Assembly (NCBI GenBank): GCA_016806145.1
Contig: CP063167.1
Coordinates: 1,050,501-1,114,500, forward strand
Length of the DNA stretch: 64,000 nucleotides
Source: Variovorax paradoxus
GTDB lineage: Bacteria; Pseudomonadota; Gammaproteobacteria; Burkholderiales; Burkholderiaceae_C
Direction of reading: 5' to 3'
Below the pieces are notes generated by a model. It was not told the origin of the DNA. It saw only the letters and a program-made list of their open reading frames with translations, and ran no database searches. Positions 52,605 to 61,144 of the stretch are shown piece after piece. Position 1 is the first letter of the stretch. Each line of letters begins with the position of its first letter. The translations under genes and the position numbers were made by a program.

Positions 52605-54974
52605 CTATCGTGTCCAGCGCCAGTTCTCGATCTCCGGCATGTCCCGGCCGTGGCGGGTGATGTAGGCCCTGTGCTCCAGAAGCCGGTCGCGCAGGTGCTG
52701 CTGCACATGGCCCGTGCTGTCGCAAACCCCCGGCGTGCGAGAGATGGCGTCGGCCGCCAAGTGGAAGCGGTCGAGCCGGTTGAGCACCGTCATGTCGAAG
52801 GGCGTGGTGGTCGTGCCTTCCTCGCAGTAGCCGTGGACATGGAAGCCGGGGTGGTTGCGCCGCCTGTAGATCAGCCTGTGGATCAGCGCGGGGTAGCCGT
52901 GGAACGCGAAGATCACGGGCCGATCGGTGGTGAAGATGGCGTCGAAGTCCTCGTCCGCGATGCCGTGGGGGTGCGCGGAGGGAGACTGCAGCGCCATCAG
53001 GTCGATCACGTTCACCACCCGCACCTTCAGCTGCGGCACCCTCTCGCGCAGCAGGTCGACGGCCGCCATCGTCTCCAGCGTGGGCACGTCGCCAGCGCAG
53101 GCCATCACGACGTCGGGCGCACCGCCTTCGTCGTTGCTCGCCCAGTCCCAGATACCGAGGCCGGCAGTGCAGTGGCGCATCGCGGCGTCGATGTCCAGCC
53201 ATTGGGGCGCGGGCTGCTTGCCGGCCACGATCACGTTCACGTAGTCGCGGCTGCGCAGGCAATGGTCGGTGACCGAGAGCAGGGTGTTGGCGTCCGGCGG
53301 CAGGTACACGCGCACGACCTCGGCCTTCTTGTTGACCACGTGATCGAGAAAACCCGGGTCCTGGTGGCTGAAGCCGTTGTGGTCCTGGCGCCAGACGTGG
53401 CTCGTGAGCAGGTAGTTCAGCGATGCGATCGGCCGTCGCCATCCGATATCGCGCGACACCTTGAGCCACTTGGCATGCTGGTTGAACATCGAGTCGACGA
53501 TGTGGATGAAGGCCTCGTAGCACGAGAAGAAGCCGTGCCGCCCCGTCAGAAGGTAGCCTTCGAGCCAGCCCTGGCAGAGGTGTTCGCTGAGCACCTCCAT
53601 CACGCGGCCGTCGGGCGAGAGGTGGTCGTCGTCCGGCCATACCTCGGCGGTCGTAGTTCGTCCGGTCACCTCGAACAGAGCGGTGAGCCGGTTCGATGCG
53701 GTTTCGTCCGGCCCCATCACCCGGAAGTTGCGCTCCTGCTCATTTACCCGCATGACTTCGCGAAGAAAGTTGCCCGCGACGCGCGTGGCTTCGGCATCGA
53801 TGGCGCCCGGCGCTTCCACCGGGACGGCATGCACGCGAAAGGGCGGCATCGTCAGGTCCTTCAACAGCAGCCCGCCGTTGGCGTGCGGGTTGGCGCTCAT
53901 GCGGCGCCGGCCCTTAGGCGCGAGCGCGGCAATCTCGGGGCGCAAGGCGCCGTTTGCATCAAACAGCTCCTCGGGCCGGTAACTGCGCAGCCATTGCTCG
54001 AGCAGTTCGACGTGGTCCGGCTTCGAGGCGAAGTCGGCCAGCGGCACTTGGTGCGCGCGGAAGGTGCCTTCGACCTGCAGGCTGTCGACCCGGCGCGGGC
54101 CGGTCCAGCCCTTGGGAGATCTCAGCACGATCATCGGCCAGCGGGGCCGTGTGCGAAAACCCCCGGTGCGCGCGTTTGCCTGGATGGCGCGAATGCTCTC
54201 CAATACGGTGTCGAGCACCGACGCCATCTGCCTGTGCATTTCGGCGGGCTGGTCGCCCACGACGAAGTAGGGCTCGTGGCCGTAGCCGCGCAACAACTGC
54301 GCCAGTTCTTCCTCGCCGATGCGCGCGAGCACTGTGGGACCCGCGATCTTGTAACCGTTGAGATGCAGGATCGGCAACACCGCGCCGTCGCGCCGCGGAT
54401 TCAGGAACTTGTTGGAATGCCAGCTCGCAGCCAGCGCACCGGTCTCGGCCTCGCCGTCGCCGATCACGCAGCAGGCCAGCAGCGAGGGGTTGTCGAAGAC
54501 CGCGCCGTAGGCGTGCAGCAGCGAGTAGCCCAGTTCGCCGCCCTCGTGGATGGAGCCGGGCGTCTCGGGGGCGACGTGGCTCGGAATGCCGCCGGGGAAC
54601 GAGAACTGCGTGAACAGGCGTCGCATGCCATCAGCGTCCTGCCCGATCGCCGGATAAACCTCGCTGTAGGTGCCTTCGAGCCAGGTGTTGGCCACCACGC
54701 CCGGTCCGCCGTGCCCCGGGCCGGCGATGAAGATCGCATCGAGATCCCGCGTGTTGATGGCGTGGTTCATGTGCGCGTAGATGAAGTTCAGGCCCGGCGT
54801 CGTGCCCCAATGCCCCAGCAGGCGCGGCTTGATGTGCGAGAGCTCGAGCTTCTCTTGCAGCAGCGGGTTGTCCATCAGGTAAATCTGACCCACCGAAAGA
54901 TAGTTGGCGGCACGCCACCAGGCATCGAGCAGCATGAAATCGTCCGGAGCAGCCGGCAAAGGAGTGAAGGCCAT
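52605..54974 (-). CDS. xfp: Phosphoketolase (xylulose-5-P/fructose-6-P)
   Basis: A 789-residue thiamine-diphosphate enzyme that splits xylulose 5-phosphate (or fructose 6-phosphate) to acetyl phosphate plus an aldose phosphate. Family motifs: [39 protein letters not shown], the diphosphate-binding [20 protein letters not shown] and [14 protein letters not shown], and the C-terminal [18 protein letters not shown]. Length is normal. It yields acetyl phosphate (ATP by acetate kinase) without oxygen. A FNR-like box (55040-55053) leaves a predicted 31-base leader. Confidence 0.96.
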   Translation of the reverse strand: MAFTPLPAAPDDFMLLDAWWRAANYLSVGQIYLMDNPLLQEKLELSHIKPRLLGHWGTTPGLNFIYAHMNHAINTRDLDAIFIAGPGHGGPGVVANTWLEGTYSEVYPAIGQDADGMRRLFTQFSFPGGIPSHVAPETPGSIHEGGELGYSLLHAYGAVFDNPSLLACCVIGDGEAETGALAASWHSNKFLNPRRDGAVLPILHLNGYKIAGPTVLARIGEEELAQLLRGYGHEPYFVVGDQPAEMHRQMASVLDTVLESIRAIQANARTGGFRTRPRWPMIVLRSPKGWTGPRRVDSLQVEGTFRAHQVPLADFASKPDHVELLEQWLRSYRPEELFDANGALRPEIAALAPKGRRRMSANPHANGGLLLKDLTMPPFRVHAVPVEAPGAIDAEATRVAGNFLREVMRVNEQERNFRVMGPDETASNRLTALFEVTGRTTTAEVWPDDDHLSPDGRVMEVLSEHLCQGWLEGYLLTGRHGFFSCYEAFIHIVDSMFNQHAKWLKVSRDIGWRRPIASLNYLLTSHVWRQDHNGFSHQDPGFLDHVVNKKAEVVRVYLPPDANTLLSVTDHCLRSRDYVNVIVAGKQPAPQWLDIDAAMRHCTAGLGIWDWASNDEGGAPDVVMACAGDVPTLETMAAVDLLRERVPQLKVRVVNVIDLMALQSPSAHPHGIADEDFDAIFTTDRPVIFAFHGYPALIHRLIYRRRNHPGFHVHGYCEEGTTTTPFDMTVLNRLDRFHLAADAISRTPGVCDSTGHVQQHLRDRLLEHRAYITRHGRDMPEIENWRWTR

Positions 54975-55039
54975 GTCGAGTCGCTTTCTCTTTCTGGGTG
55001 GACGGAAATTCCAGTATGGGCATGCCGGCGCGCGCGAGG

Positions 55040-55053
55040 TTGACCGCGATCAA
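55040..55053. promoter_or_regulatory. FNR box, near-perfect, upstream of phosphoketolase
   Basis: TTGACCGCGATCAA deviates at one position. Class II geometry gives a minus-strand start near 55005, 31 bases before the phosphoketolase ATG. Confidence 0.8.
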
Positions 55054-55093
55054 ACCGGTAACAACCGATACAGTGAGCGTGGTTTGCGTTGCC

Positions 55094-55107
55094 TTGATCC
55101 CGCGCAA
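55094..55107. promoter_or_regulatory. Degenerate FNR-like site upstream of phasin-like gene
   Basis: TTGATCCCGCGCAA has a perfect left half and a weak right half. It predicts a plus-strand start near 55142, 28 bases before the ATG at 55170. Confidence 0.45.
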
Positions 55108-55169
55108 GGCGGGAGGGGTATCGCGGCCTCAGCATCTGTCCAGGCGCCTACCGGGCGAGAGGACACACC

Positions 55170-55583
55170 ATGAGCAACGACCTGACTTTTCCACTGGCCC
55201 TGTGCAAGGCGCAGTTCGGCATCTGGCTGCACTCGCTGGAGATGCTCGAGACGGTCGGATCGCGCATCCTGCAGGACGGCATCGCGCTGACCCGCGCCGG
55301 GGCGGACGCCGTCATGCGGGCCGAGGACTGGCCAGCGCTGGCCATGGCGCCGGTGAGGGCGCTGCGAGGCTCTGGCGCGGACGGCTCGCCTCGCGCGCCG
55401 GCAACCGCCGCCGCAGTGACGCCGACCATCGCTGCAGATCGTGCGAGCGTCGGGGCCCCATACTCCCGGCGGACCGTCGTGACCGACGCGCTGCATACCC
55501 TGCACGTGGCGCTTGCCACGGCACCGCGGGCGCGCCCGCAGCGCATCGGCCACAAGAGCGCTGCAAAGCGAGCCAAACGATGA
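55170..55583 (+). CDS. Phasin-like protein
   Basis: A 137-residue protein. The N-terminal ~60 residues (FPLALCKAQFGIWLHSLEML; ILQDGIALTRAGADAVMRAE) form an amphipathic helix resembling phasins, which coat polyhydroxybutyrate granules. The rest is Ala/Pro-rich and ends in a basic tail (RIGHKSAAKRAKR), as in some granule- and DNA-binding phasins. Its stop overlaps the start of the broken stress gene. Together with phaB it supports granule formation under low oxygen, but the assignment is tentative. Confidence 0.5.
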   Translation: MSNDLTFPLALCKAQFGIWLHSLEMLETVGSRILQDGIALTRAGADAVMRAEDWPALAMAPVRALRGSGADGSPRAPATAAAVTPTIAADRASVGAPYSRRTVVTDALHTLHVALATAPRARPQRIGHKSAAKRAKR

Positions 55584-56279
55584 CGCTTCCGACCATCTCC
55601 GTGTACCTCGACCACATCGAGCGGTGCGAGGTCCGCACTCGTCTGGAGGCCCGTCTCGCCAGGAGGCATCGCAGCCACCTCATGGACATCGTGCCGACCG
55701 GCAATGCCGGAAGATCGTGCACAGGAGCCTTCACGCGCTGGCAGTGAAGGCGCGGCCGGCGTCCTCGTGATTGTCGGGCAGGCGGACGAGGCGGCGGCCG
55801 TGGGTGATGCGGAGCGCCGCTTGCCGGAGGATGTGATGCTCGAGGCGGGACGGCCCGTGCTCATCGTTCCGCGCACGGGCCATATCGCGGCGGGACTGGA
55901 CCGCGTCCTCGTGGCCTGGGATGGGAGCCGCGAGGCGTCGTTGTCGCTGCACCGCGCCATGCCGCTGCCGCGCAAGGCTGCGCGTGTCACGCTGATTTCG
56001 CTCTCGCGCGAAGGCGAAGGCGAAGCCGATTCCGAGATTGCGCCGGACCCCGCGGGGATGAGCGGCTGGCTGACGCGGCACGGCGTGAGGGCCGATGTCG
56101 AGCGAACCGTGACGTCGCTGCGCATCGCCGACACCCTGCTGGATCGCACCGAGGCGCTGGGCAGCGAGTTGCTCGTGATGGGCGGCTACGGCCATGCCCG
56201 CATGCACGAGCAGCTGCCGGGCGGCGTGACGCGCGACGTGCTCGCGCAGTCGCGGGTTCCCGTGCTGATGACGCACTGA
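55580..56279 (+). pseudogene. Tandem universal stress protein with internal deletion and frame change
   Basis: The first frame from the ATG at 55580 gives MTLPTISVYLDHIERCEVRT RLEARLA, the start of a UspE-like protein. About 44 codons in, around 55711, the sequence jumps into another frame that reads AGVLVIVGQADEAAAVG, DRVLVAWDGSREASLSLHRA and SELLVMGGYGHARMHEQL, ending at 56279. Some 60-80 residues of the first domain are missing. The second domain (from about 55704) is complete and could be made alone. It is compared with the intact tandem protein at 43310-44134. Confidence 0.75.
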
Positions 56280-56288
56280 AACGCGCGG

Positions 56289-57074
56289 CTACAGCAGTCC
56301 CTCGTTGGTGGCCACGATGACCGCCTGCGCGCGCGTGCGGGCGCGCAGCTTCTGGCAGATGTTCTTCATGTGCGCGCATACCGTCTGGGTGCTGATCGAC
56401 AACCGCCGGGCGAAGTCCTGCGTGACGTGACCCTGGGCCAGGAGCTGGAAAACTTCGCGTTCCCGGGCCGACAGCATCCTGCGGACGGCACCGTTGTCGC
56501 CTTCCCGAGCGGGGGCGGGCCGTCCCTGGCACACGAGCAGGTGCCGGCTCACGTTCGGCGAAACCGCCGCCCCGCTGTTGACGACCTGCAGCACCGCCTG
56601 CGTGAAGTTCAGGAACCACGAGTTTTTGACCAGAAAGCCCGAGGCACCAGCGGCGAAGGCCCCGGCGGACCTGGAGCTCGTCGTCCAGCGTCGAGTGCAC
56701 GATGATTTCGGTCGAACTGCGGTTGAGCCTGGCGCTCTCGATCAGGTCGAATCCCTTGCCGCCGCCGAGCCGCAAGTCGAGGACGAGCACGTCGAACTCC
56801 TGCTGCGCCAGCAGCCGCCTGGCTTCGGGCAGGCGGCCCGCTTCGCCGACGACGCACACGCGGGGGGCGGCAACCAGTTCATGGGTGATCACGCGCCGCG
56901 CATGGTTGTCTTCGTCCATCAGCAGCACCCCGACCGGCTTCTCTGCCTGACCGGCCAGGAAGCTCGGCCACGGGGTCAAAGCAGTCGCGCCGGGCTCTTC
57001 GCGCGGGAGCTTTCGATGCCTTCGAGCCATTGCGGTGCACCGCGCGTCAGCGACATCGGTTCGGGCGTGGTCAT
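56289..57074 (-). pseudogene. NarL/FixJ-type response regulator, frameshifted
   Basis: The third member of the paralogous group. The receiver reads PWPSFLAGQAEKPVGVLLMD and FDVLVLDLRLGGGKGFDLI until DDELQVRR. One extra base in a GGGG run (complement of 56660-56663) then shifts the frame; continuing in the next frame gives AFAAGASGFLVKNSW and a complete LuxR-type HTH (LSAREREVFQLLAQGHVTQD). The N-terminus also appears out of frame: an ATG at 57074 (MTTPEPMSLTRGAPQWL) fits the promoter better but stops at 56976, so a second lesion is likely. The ATG at 57153 lies inside the FNR box and cannot be used. Confidence 0.8.
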
Positions 57075-57144
57075 GTCCAAAGTCGGTTTCTGTTGTTCTT
57101 GGTTGCTTCGGGTCCGATTCTTTTGGCGCACCCGGCGACAGGTC

Positions 57145-57158
57145 TTGATGCATATCAA
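57145..57158. promoter_or_regulatory. FNR box, perfect, upstream of the broken regulator
   Basis: TTGATGCATATCAA is a perfect palindrome. It predicts a minus-strand start near 57110, 36 bases before the ATG at 57074. Confidence 0.9.
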
Positions 57159-57214
57159 GGTGTTCGCCAGGAGGGCGAATAGGTCTACCACGTCGGGTGG
57201 CAGACGGGGCCCGC

Positions 57215-57460
57215 TCAGGCCGGATGGATTCCGGCCCTCACGGCGACCGGGCGGACGATGAGTCTGTTCAGCAGCGTCGTCAGGCCCTCGGTGCGGCGAG
57301 CCGCGCGCTCGGCCGCTGTGCGCTGGGCCTCGTCGGCTACCTCGCCGCGAAGCGTGACCACCCCGTCCTTCACGCACACGTCGACATCGCAGGCGTTGAC
57401 GGCGGGGTCCCAGTTGAGTTGCGCGAAGACGTCGTGCCGGAGTTGAATATCAGGATTCAT
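57215..57460 (-). CDS. Single BON-domain protein
   Basis: An 81-residue protein, MNPDIQLRHDVFAQLNWDPA followed by DVDVCVKDGVVTLRGEVADE and AERAARRTEGLTTLLNRLIV. It equals the first repeat of the triple BON protein at 47336-47989. No signal peptide. It is followed by no other gene of its strand for 140 bases and lies 31 bases behind the gene at 57492. Confidence 0.85.
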   Translation of the reverse strand: MNPDIQLRHDVFAQLNWDPAVNACDVDVCVKDGVVTLRGEVADEAQRTAAERAARRTEGLTTLLNRLIVRPVAVRAGIHPA

Positions 57461-57491
57461 GGCAGTGCTTTCCGACGATCGGGGAGGGATG

Positions 57492-58097
57492 TCATTTCTT
57501 CTCGGCGCCCGCCGGACGGGCAGCGCGCTTCGCGGCCTCGAGCGTGCGTGCTGATGCGTCGGCGACGGTCTTTGCCGCCGAGCGCATGGCTTCATCGGCC
57601 TTGTCGAGCGCCTCGCGCGTGGCCTGCGCCGCCTTTTCGGCTTCTTCCTTGCTGGCGGAACGGCTGACCGATTCCTCGGCGCGCGCAAGGGCCTCCCTGG
57701 AGGCCTGTGCAGCCTTGCTGCTTTCTTCCTGGGCCGACCGCGCAATGTCCTTGCTTTCGTCGAGTGCCTTGCCGGCCGACGCGGTGGCCTTTTCCTCCAG
57801 ACGCGTCGCGGCCTGCGCGGCTTTCTGCGCAGCCTGGCGGATGCTTTCCGCCAAGGCCCTGGACACCTTGCCGGTGGTCAGCTTGCTCTTCTCGGCTGCG
57901 GCCTTGGCTGCATCTGCCGCCTTGCGCGCTGCCTTCTCCGCGTCGCGGGCGGCCCGGCCGGCAGCATCTCCCGCTTTCTGCATCGAGCTTTCCGGCGGGC
58001 TGAGCTGCCCGGGGGCCGTGTAGTCGGCGGCAAATGCGCAGGCGCTTGCGGCAAGGGCCGCCGATGCCAGCAGGGTACGGAGAGTGTTGTTCGTCAT
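57492..58097 (-). CDS. Exported Ala/Lys/Glu-rich coiled-coil protein
   Basis: A 201-residue protein with a signal peptide (TLRTLLASAALAASACAFAA). The mature part is almost wholly helical with 11-residue repeats (AARDAEKAARKAADAAKAAA; EEAEKAAQATREALDKADEA), resembling LEA-like or apolipoprotein-type proteins. Such periplasmic proteins can stabilise membranes during desiccation or stress. The composition makes family assignment by sequence alone unreliable. Probably co-transcribed with the small BON gene. Confidence 0.72.
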   Translation of the reverse strand: MTNNTLRTLLASAALAASACAFAADYTAPGQLSPPESSMQKAGDAAGRAARDAEKAARKAADAAKAAAEKSKLTTGKVSRALAESIRQAAQKAAQAATRLEEKATASAGKALDESKDIARSAQEESSKAAQASREALARAEESVSRSASKEEAEKAAQATREALDKADEAMRSAAKTVADASARTLEAAKRAARPAGAEKK

Positions 58098-58159
58098 GTT
58101 CTTCCTGTCGGGTGAAGTTGATGGAATTCGCAATGGAGGCCGGATCGCAGTGGCCTGGT

Positions 58160-58618
58160 TCAGCTTGCCGACGCCCCGCGCACGAGCAGCACAGGCACCG
58201 GGCTGCTGCGCGCCACACGGTCGGCGTCGCTGCCGAGTGCGAGCCGACTCAGCCCGCGGCGACCGTGGGTGCCCATCACGATCAGGTCGCAGGAGGCCTT
58301 GGCGGCTTCGTCGGTTACTACGTCGGCGATGCGGCCCTGCGTGACTTCGCGCAGCACGGTCTCGGCGTCCACGTCGGCGGCGGTGGCCTGGGCCAGCGCC
58401 CTGGACAGCACCGACTCGCCGTATTCGCGCACCTTCTGGAGGCCTGCCTCGAAGCTGGAGATCGTCGATATCTCCGCCAGCATCGGAAAGTCGTCGATCA
58501 CATGAAGCAGCCGCAGCTTGCTGTCGAGGTCGCCGGGGAGACGGATCGCTTCCTGCAGGCCGCGATCGGCCGTGGGACTGCCGTCCAGCGGAACCAGCAG
58601 GTGCTTGTAGATGGACAT
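58160..58618 (-). CDS. Universal stress protein (single domain)
   Basis: A 152-residue UspA protein: MSIYKHLLVPLDGSPTADRG, then LLHVIDDFPML and the ATP site ASCDLIVMGTHGRRGLSRLA LGSDADRVAR. The ATG at 58618 gives the standard start. FNR-like sites upstream at 58712-58725. Confidence 0.92.
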   Translation of the reverse strand: MSIYKHLLVPLDGSPTADRGLQEAIRLPGDLDSKLRLLHVIDDFPMLAEISTISSFEAGLQKVREYGESVLSRALAQATAADVDAETVLREVTQGRIADVVTDEAAKASCDLIVMGTHGRRGLSRLALGSDADRVARSSPVPVLLVRGASAS

Positions 58619-58711
58619 TGCTTTTTCCTCGGGACCGCCTGCGATGGGAACCCGCCGCCGGCCCCGGCGCGACGGGCAGGCGAATTCTTCCGCTGCGCGG
58701 TGATGCCGGTC

Positions 58712-58725
58712 TTGCGCCATATCAA
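58712..58725. promoter_or_regulatory. FNR-like site
   Basis: TTGCGCCATATCAA has a complete right half. On the minus strand it predicts a start near 58677, 59 bases before the stress protein ATG at 58618. Confidence 0.6.
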
Positions 58726-58748
58726 CATCGTTAGAACTCACCGGCGGC

Positions 58749-58762
58749 TTGAAGCGTGTCAA
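58749..58762. promoter_or_regulatory. FNR-like site upstream of the stress protein fragment
   Basis: TTGAAGCGTGTCAA predicts a plus-strand start near 58797, 35 bases before the ATG of the fragment at 58832. Confidence 0.55.
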
Positions 58763-58831
58763 GCCGGCGCGCCGCGGCGTGTGGAGACTTCCGGTCATCG
58801 GCGCGCAATGCCGAACGACTGGATACTTGCC

Positions 58832-58925
58832 ATGCACTCACGAATCCTTGTCTATCTGGACAGCCGCCCCGCATCGTTGCGGGGACTGGACGAAGCCGTC
58901 CGCCTGACCGTACTCGAGGGATCGG
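58832..58925 (+). pseudogene. Universal stress protein, N-terminal fragment
   Basis: From the ATG at 58832 the sequence reads [30 protein letters not shown], the first 30 residues of a UspA protein, and then runs into unrelated ABC-ATPase sequence. The promoter and start survive, the rest is gone. Confidence 0.7.
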
Positions 58926-59133
58926 CCGGTCGCTCGCCATGGACCCGCCGCTGCTGCTCGCGGACGAACCCACGGGGAACCTCGACACCAAGGCGGCCGA
59001 CGCGGTGTTCGAGCTCCTGCAAAAAGCCAATCGCGAGCGTGGCATGGCGATCCTGTTCGTCACCCACAACCCGGAACTCGCCCGGCGTTGCGACCGCATC
59101 ATCCAGGTCGTGGACGGTCAGATCCAGGCCTGA
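58926..59133 (+). pseudogene. ABC transporter ATPase, C-terminal fragment
   Basis: The sequence gives [20 protein letters not shown] (Walker B and D-loop) followed by [28 protein letters not shown] to a stop at 59133. This is the last ~68 residues of a LolD/MacB-type ATPase. The Walker A half is absent, so it cannot function. It is joined, out of frame, to the stress protein fragment. Confidence 0.85.
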
Positions 59134-59218
59134 GCCGGGCCGCCCCGGTCCTCACAGGCGGAAGGGCTGGATCGATTTCGTCTTCCTTGCACCGGATGTT
59201 CATGCGGCTCCGCGTCCA

Positions 59219-59232
59219 TTGATGCATGTCAA
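59219..59232. promoter_or_regulatory. FNR box, near-perfect
   Basis: TTGATGCATGTCAA has one mismatch. It predicts a plus-strand start near 59267, upstream of the small ORF at 59299 and the stress protein at 59433. Confidence 0.78.
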
Positions 59233-59298
59233 GCCATCGCCGCGGGCCATGTACAGAATAAGACGACATTCAATGCAACCCGGAGAGAAGATGACGTC

Positions 59299-59388
59299 AT
59301 GAACAGCATGATTGCCAGGACCGCCACTGCATCGTTCGAGAAATCGAGCAGGGCACGTCGCGGCCGCTTCGTGTGTGCGCTTCGATGA
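59299..59388 (+). CDS. Possible 29-residue leader ORF
   Basis: An ATG at 59299 behind GGAGAGAAG opens a short frame (MNSMIARTATASFEKSSRAR...) ending at 59388, 44 bases before the stress protein start. It lies in the leader predicted from the FNR box and may be a leader peptide or the start of a lost gene. Confidence 0.3.
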   Translation: MNSMIARTATASFEKSSRARRGRFVCALR

Positions 59389-59432
59389 GCTTAGTGCTCA
59401 CGGCAAGCCCGTTCCCGGCGAAGGAGTCTCTT

Positions 59433-59891
59433 GTGTATCGACGAATACTCGTTCCCATCGACGGCAGCCCGGCGGCGGTCCGGGCAGTCGAGGAAGCGAC
59501 TCGCCTTGCCAGAGCGATGACTAGCCAGATCCGGCTTCTTCATGTGATCGACGAGTTGTCCATTGCGCAAGCCGGCTATGCGCGCAATGGGCCTGCGGAC
59601 CTGCGCGCCGAGGCCACGCGCCTGCTCGACCGGAGCATCGATCGCGTGCGCCACGCGGATGTCGAGGTCGACTCTGTGCTCTACGACGAATGGGACGGCA
59701 CCGTCTCCAGCCTGGTCGCCGACGAAGCAAGGCGGTGGCATGCCGATCTTGTCGTGGCCGGCACACACGGCCGGCGCGACCTGGGCGAGGTGCTGCTGGG
59801 AAGCAGCGCGGAGCGGATCTTGCGTGGCTCGTCGGTGCCCGTGATGCTCGTGCACGCGACGGCGAACGAGTCGGCAGCTCTTATTGCTTGA
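59433..59891 (+). CDS. Universal stress protein (single domain)
   Basis: A 152-residue UspA protein starting at GTG (VYRRILVPIDGSPAAVRAVE) with AAGGAG seven bases upstream. The ATP-binding site is HADLVVAGTHGRRDLGEVLL GSSAERILR and the end is SSVPVMLVHA. Driven, with the short ORF before it, by the FNR box at 59219. Closely resembles the protein at 58160-58618. Confidence 0.92.
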   Translation: MYRRILVPIDGSPAAVRAVEEATRLARAMTSQIRLLHVIDELSIAQAGYARNGPADLRAEATRLLDRSIDRVRHADVEVDSVLYDEWDGTVSSLVADEARRWHADLVVAGTHGRRDLGEVLLGSSAERILRGSSVPVMLVHATANESAALIA

Positions 59892-59933
59892 GTTCGATCG
59901 ACGGCAGCCTCAACCCCAAAGCAAGGAACACCC

Positions 59934-60044
59934 ATGAAGAAACTGTTCGCACTGTGCCTGGCGCCTTTCCGGCGACGCGCGCCTATGCGGCGGCAGGAGG
60001 ACGAATCGGACTTCCTGAAGCGCGTGCGTGAAGCGGGCCTCTGA
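59934..60044 (+). pseudogene. Short exported-protein remnant
   Basis: An ATG behind AAGGAACACCC opens MKKLFALCLAPF, which looks like a signal peptide, but the frame then turns arginine-rich. One frame over, AFPATRAYAAAGGRIGLPEA completes a better signal peptide and cleavage site. This suggests a frameshift near 59965 in a small exported protein, perhaps a cytochrome. Confidence 0.35.
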
Positions 60045-60058
60045 CTGCACTGGCTCCT

Positions 60059-60475
60059 TCAACGATGGAGCCGTTCGAGGATTTCGAAGATTCCCATGCC
60101 CGTCAGCATCGCGGCCACGAAGATGCGGGCCTTGCCTTCGCCCATTCCGAGAGCGACCAGACCCAGACCAGGACAGAATCCGGCGAGACCCCAGCCGATG
60201 CCGAAGAGCAGGCTGCCTCCGATGAGGCGGCGGTCGAGGCGGCGCGCCAAGGGCAGACACATCTCGGCACCGAGGATCGATACCCTGCGACGTCCCGCCA
60301 CCATGAACGCCGCCATGGCGACCGCGATGGCGCCAGCCATGACGAAGGCAAGGGACGGGTCCCAGGCGCCGGAAAGGTCGAGAAAGCCGAGCACCTTGGC
60401 CGGATTGGCCATGCCGGAAACGATGAGGCCGAGCCCGAAGACCAGGCCGGCGAGCAGTGAAGCAAAAACGAGCAT
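60059..60475 (-). CDS. YeeE/YedE half-transporter (DUF6691)
   Basis: A 138-residue membrane protein with four helices: SLLAGLVFGLGLIVSGMANP AKVLGFLDL, AWDPSLAFVMAGAIAVAMA, and GGSLLFGIGWGLAGFCPGLG LVALG. The SGMANPAKVLGFLD and GxGWGLAGFCPGP motifs carry the conserved cysteine of sulfur-compound (thiosulfate) transporters. Such halves are normally encoded next to a partner half, which is missing here; upstream is the cytochrome gene on the other strand. Confidence 0.88.
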   Translation of the reverse strand: MLVFASLLAGLVFGLGLIVSGMANPAKVLGFLDLSGAWDPSLAFVMAGAIAVAMAAFMVAGRRRVSILGAEMCLPLARRLDRRLIGGSLLFGIGWGLAGFCPGLGLVALGMGEGKARIFVAAMLTGMGIFEILERLHR

Positions 60476-60527
60476 GGCGTCTCCTCAGGCCCCGAGCAGA
60501 TGACGTGTCACGAACACAGGTCGCGGC

Positions 60528-60905
60528 ATGCCGGGCCTGGCCACGCCGGCAGCGGTCGCGCTGGCGGCCTTCGCGGCCCTTCACGGCAGTGCGGCCCAGG
60601 CACAGTTGCCATCTCGCGGCGAGCTGCTCTACAACGCGAACTGCGTTGCCTGTCACAACGAGAAGATGCACTGGCGCGGCAGGGAGCTGGTCTACGATTG
60701 GGACAGCCTCGAGGAACAGGTGCGGCGCTGGCAGCAGGCCTCCTCGCTCGGCTGGCGCGACGAAGACATCAGAGAGGTTGCCCGCTATCTCAACGATCGC
60801 TACTACGGATTCACACCGACGAGCACGACGGCTTTGCTGAAGTCTTCAGTTCCAGCACCGTCCGGCGCAGGCCCGACAAAGGTGGCTCTGCCGCATCGGC
60901 CTTGA
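60528..60905 (+). CDS. Monoheme cytochrome c
   Basis: A 125-residue exported protein. A signal peptide (VALAAFAALHGSAAQA) precedes RGELLYNANCVACHNEKMHW with the heme site CVACH, and DEDIREVARYLNDRYYGF ends the domain. The tail is Ser/Pro-rich. The usual axial methionine cannot be pinned down, so the sixth ligand may be the His or Met in NEKMHW. Probably an electron carrier. Confidence 0.82.
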   Translation: MPGLATPAAVALAAFAALHGSAAQAQLPSRGELLYNANCVACHNEKMHWRGRELVYDWDSLEEQVRRWQQASSLGWRDEDIREVARYLNDRYYGFTPTSTTALLKSSVPAPSGAGPTKVALPHRP

Positions 60906-61078
60906 AGCTCATCGCTGCGGACAGCTTCAGCATGCGGGTGTTTTGCGCGGCACCAGTCCGGGGCGCAAGGCGCGCAAGACTTCCGCTGCCGCTGCTGCTG
61001 CTGCGGCAGCGCCCGGCGAGGGCGAAGCAGCAACACCCGGCGAGTCGTCTCGCAGATTGATGCCGCACGCAACGCGCA

Positions 61079-61092
61079 TTGACCTGCATCAA
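61079..61092. promoter_or_regulatory. FNR box, near-perfect, upstream of desaturase
   Basis: TTGACCTGCATCAA has one mismatch. It predicts a plus-strand start near 61127, 18 bases before the desaturase ATG, the same leader length as for ccoN. Confidence 0.82.
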
Positions 61093-61144
61093 TCCCCAGA
61101 GCGGGCGCGGTCCGCAGAATCGCTCGATTATCCAAGAGGTACGA

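Noticed and set aside
51966..55043. A 1025-codon open frame on the plus strand across the phosphoketolase region
   Set aside because: It is antisense to phosphoketolase and the OmpR-type regulator, has no family motif, and arises from high GC content and codon bias of the real genes.
57153..57155. ATG at 57153 as start of the third response regulator
   Set aside because: It lies inside the FNR palindrome and upstream of the predicted transcription start.
59881..59910. A further FNR-like motif near 59885
   Set aside because: TTGAGTTCGATCGA fits only one half-site and no gene start lies at a suitable distance with good support.
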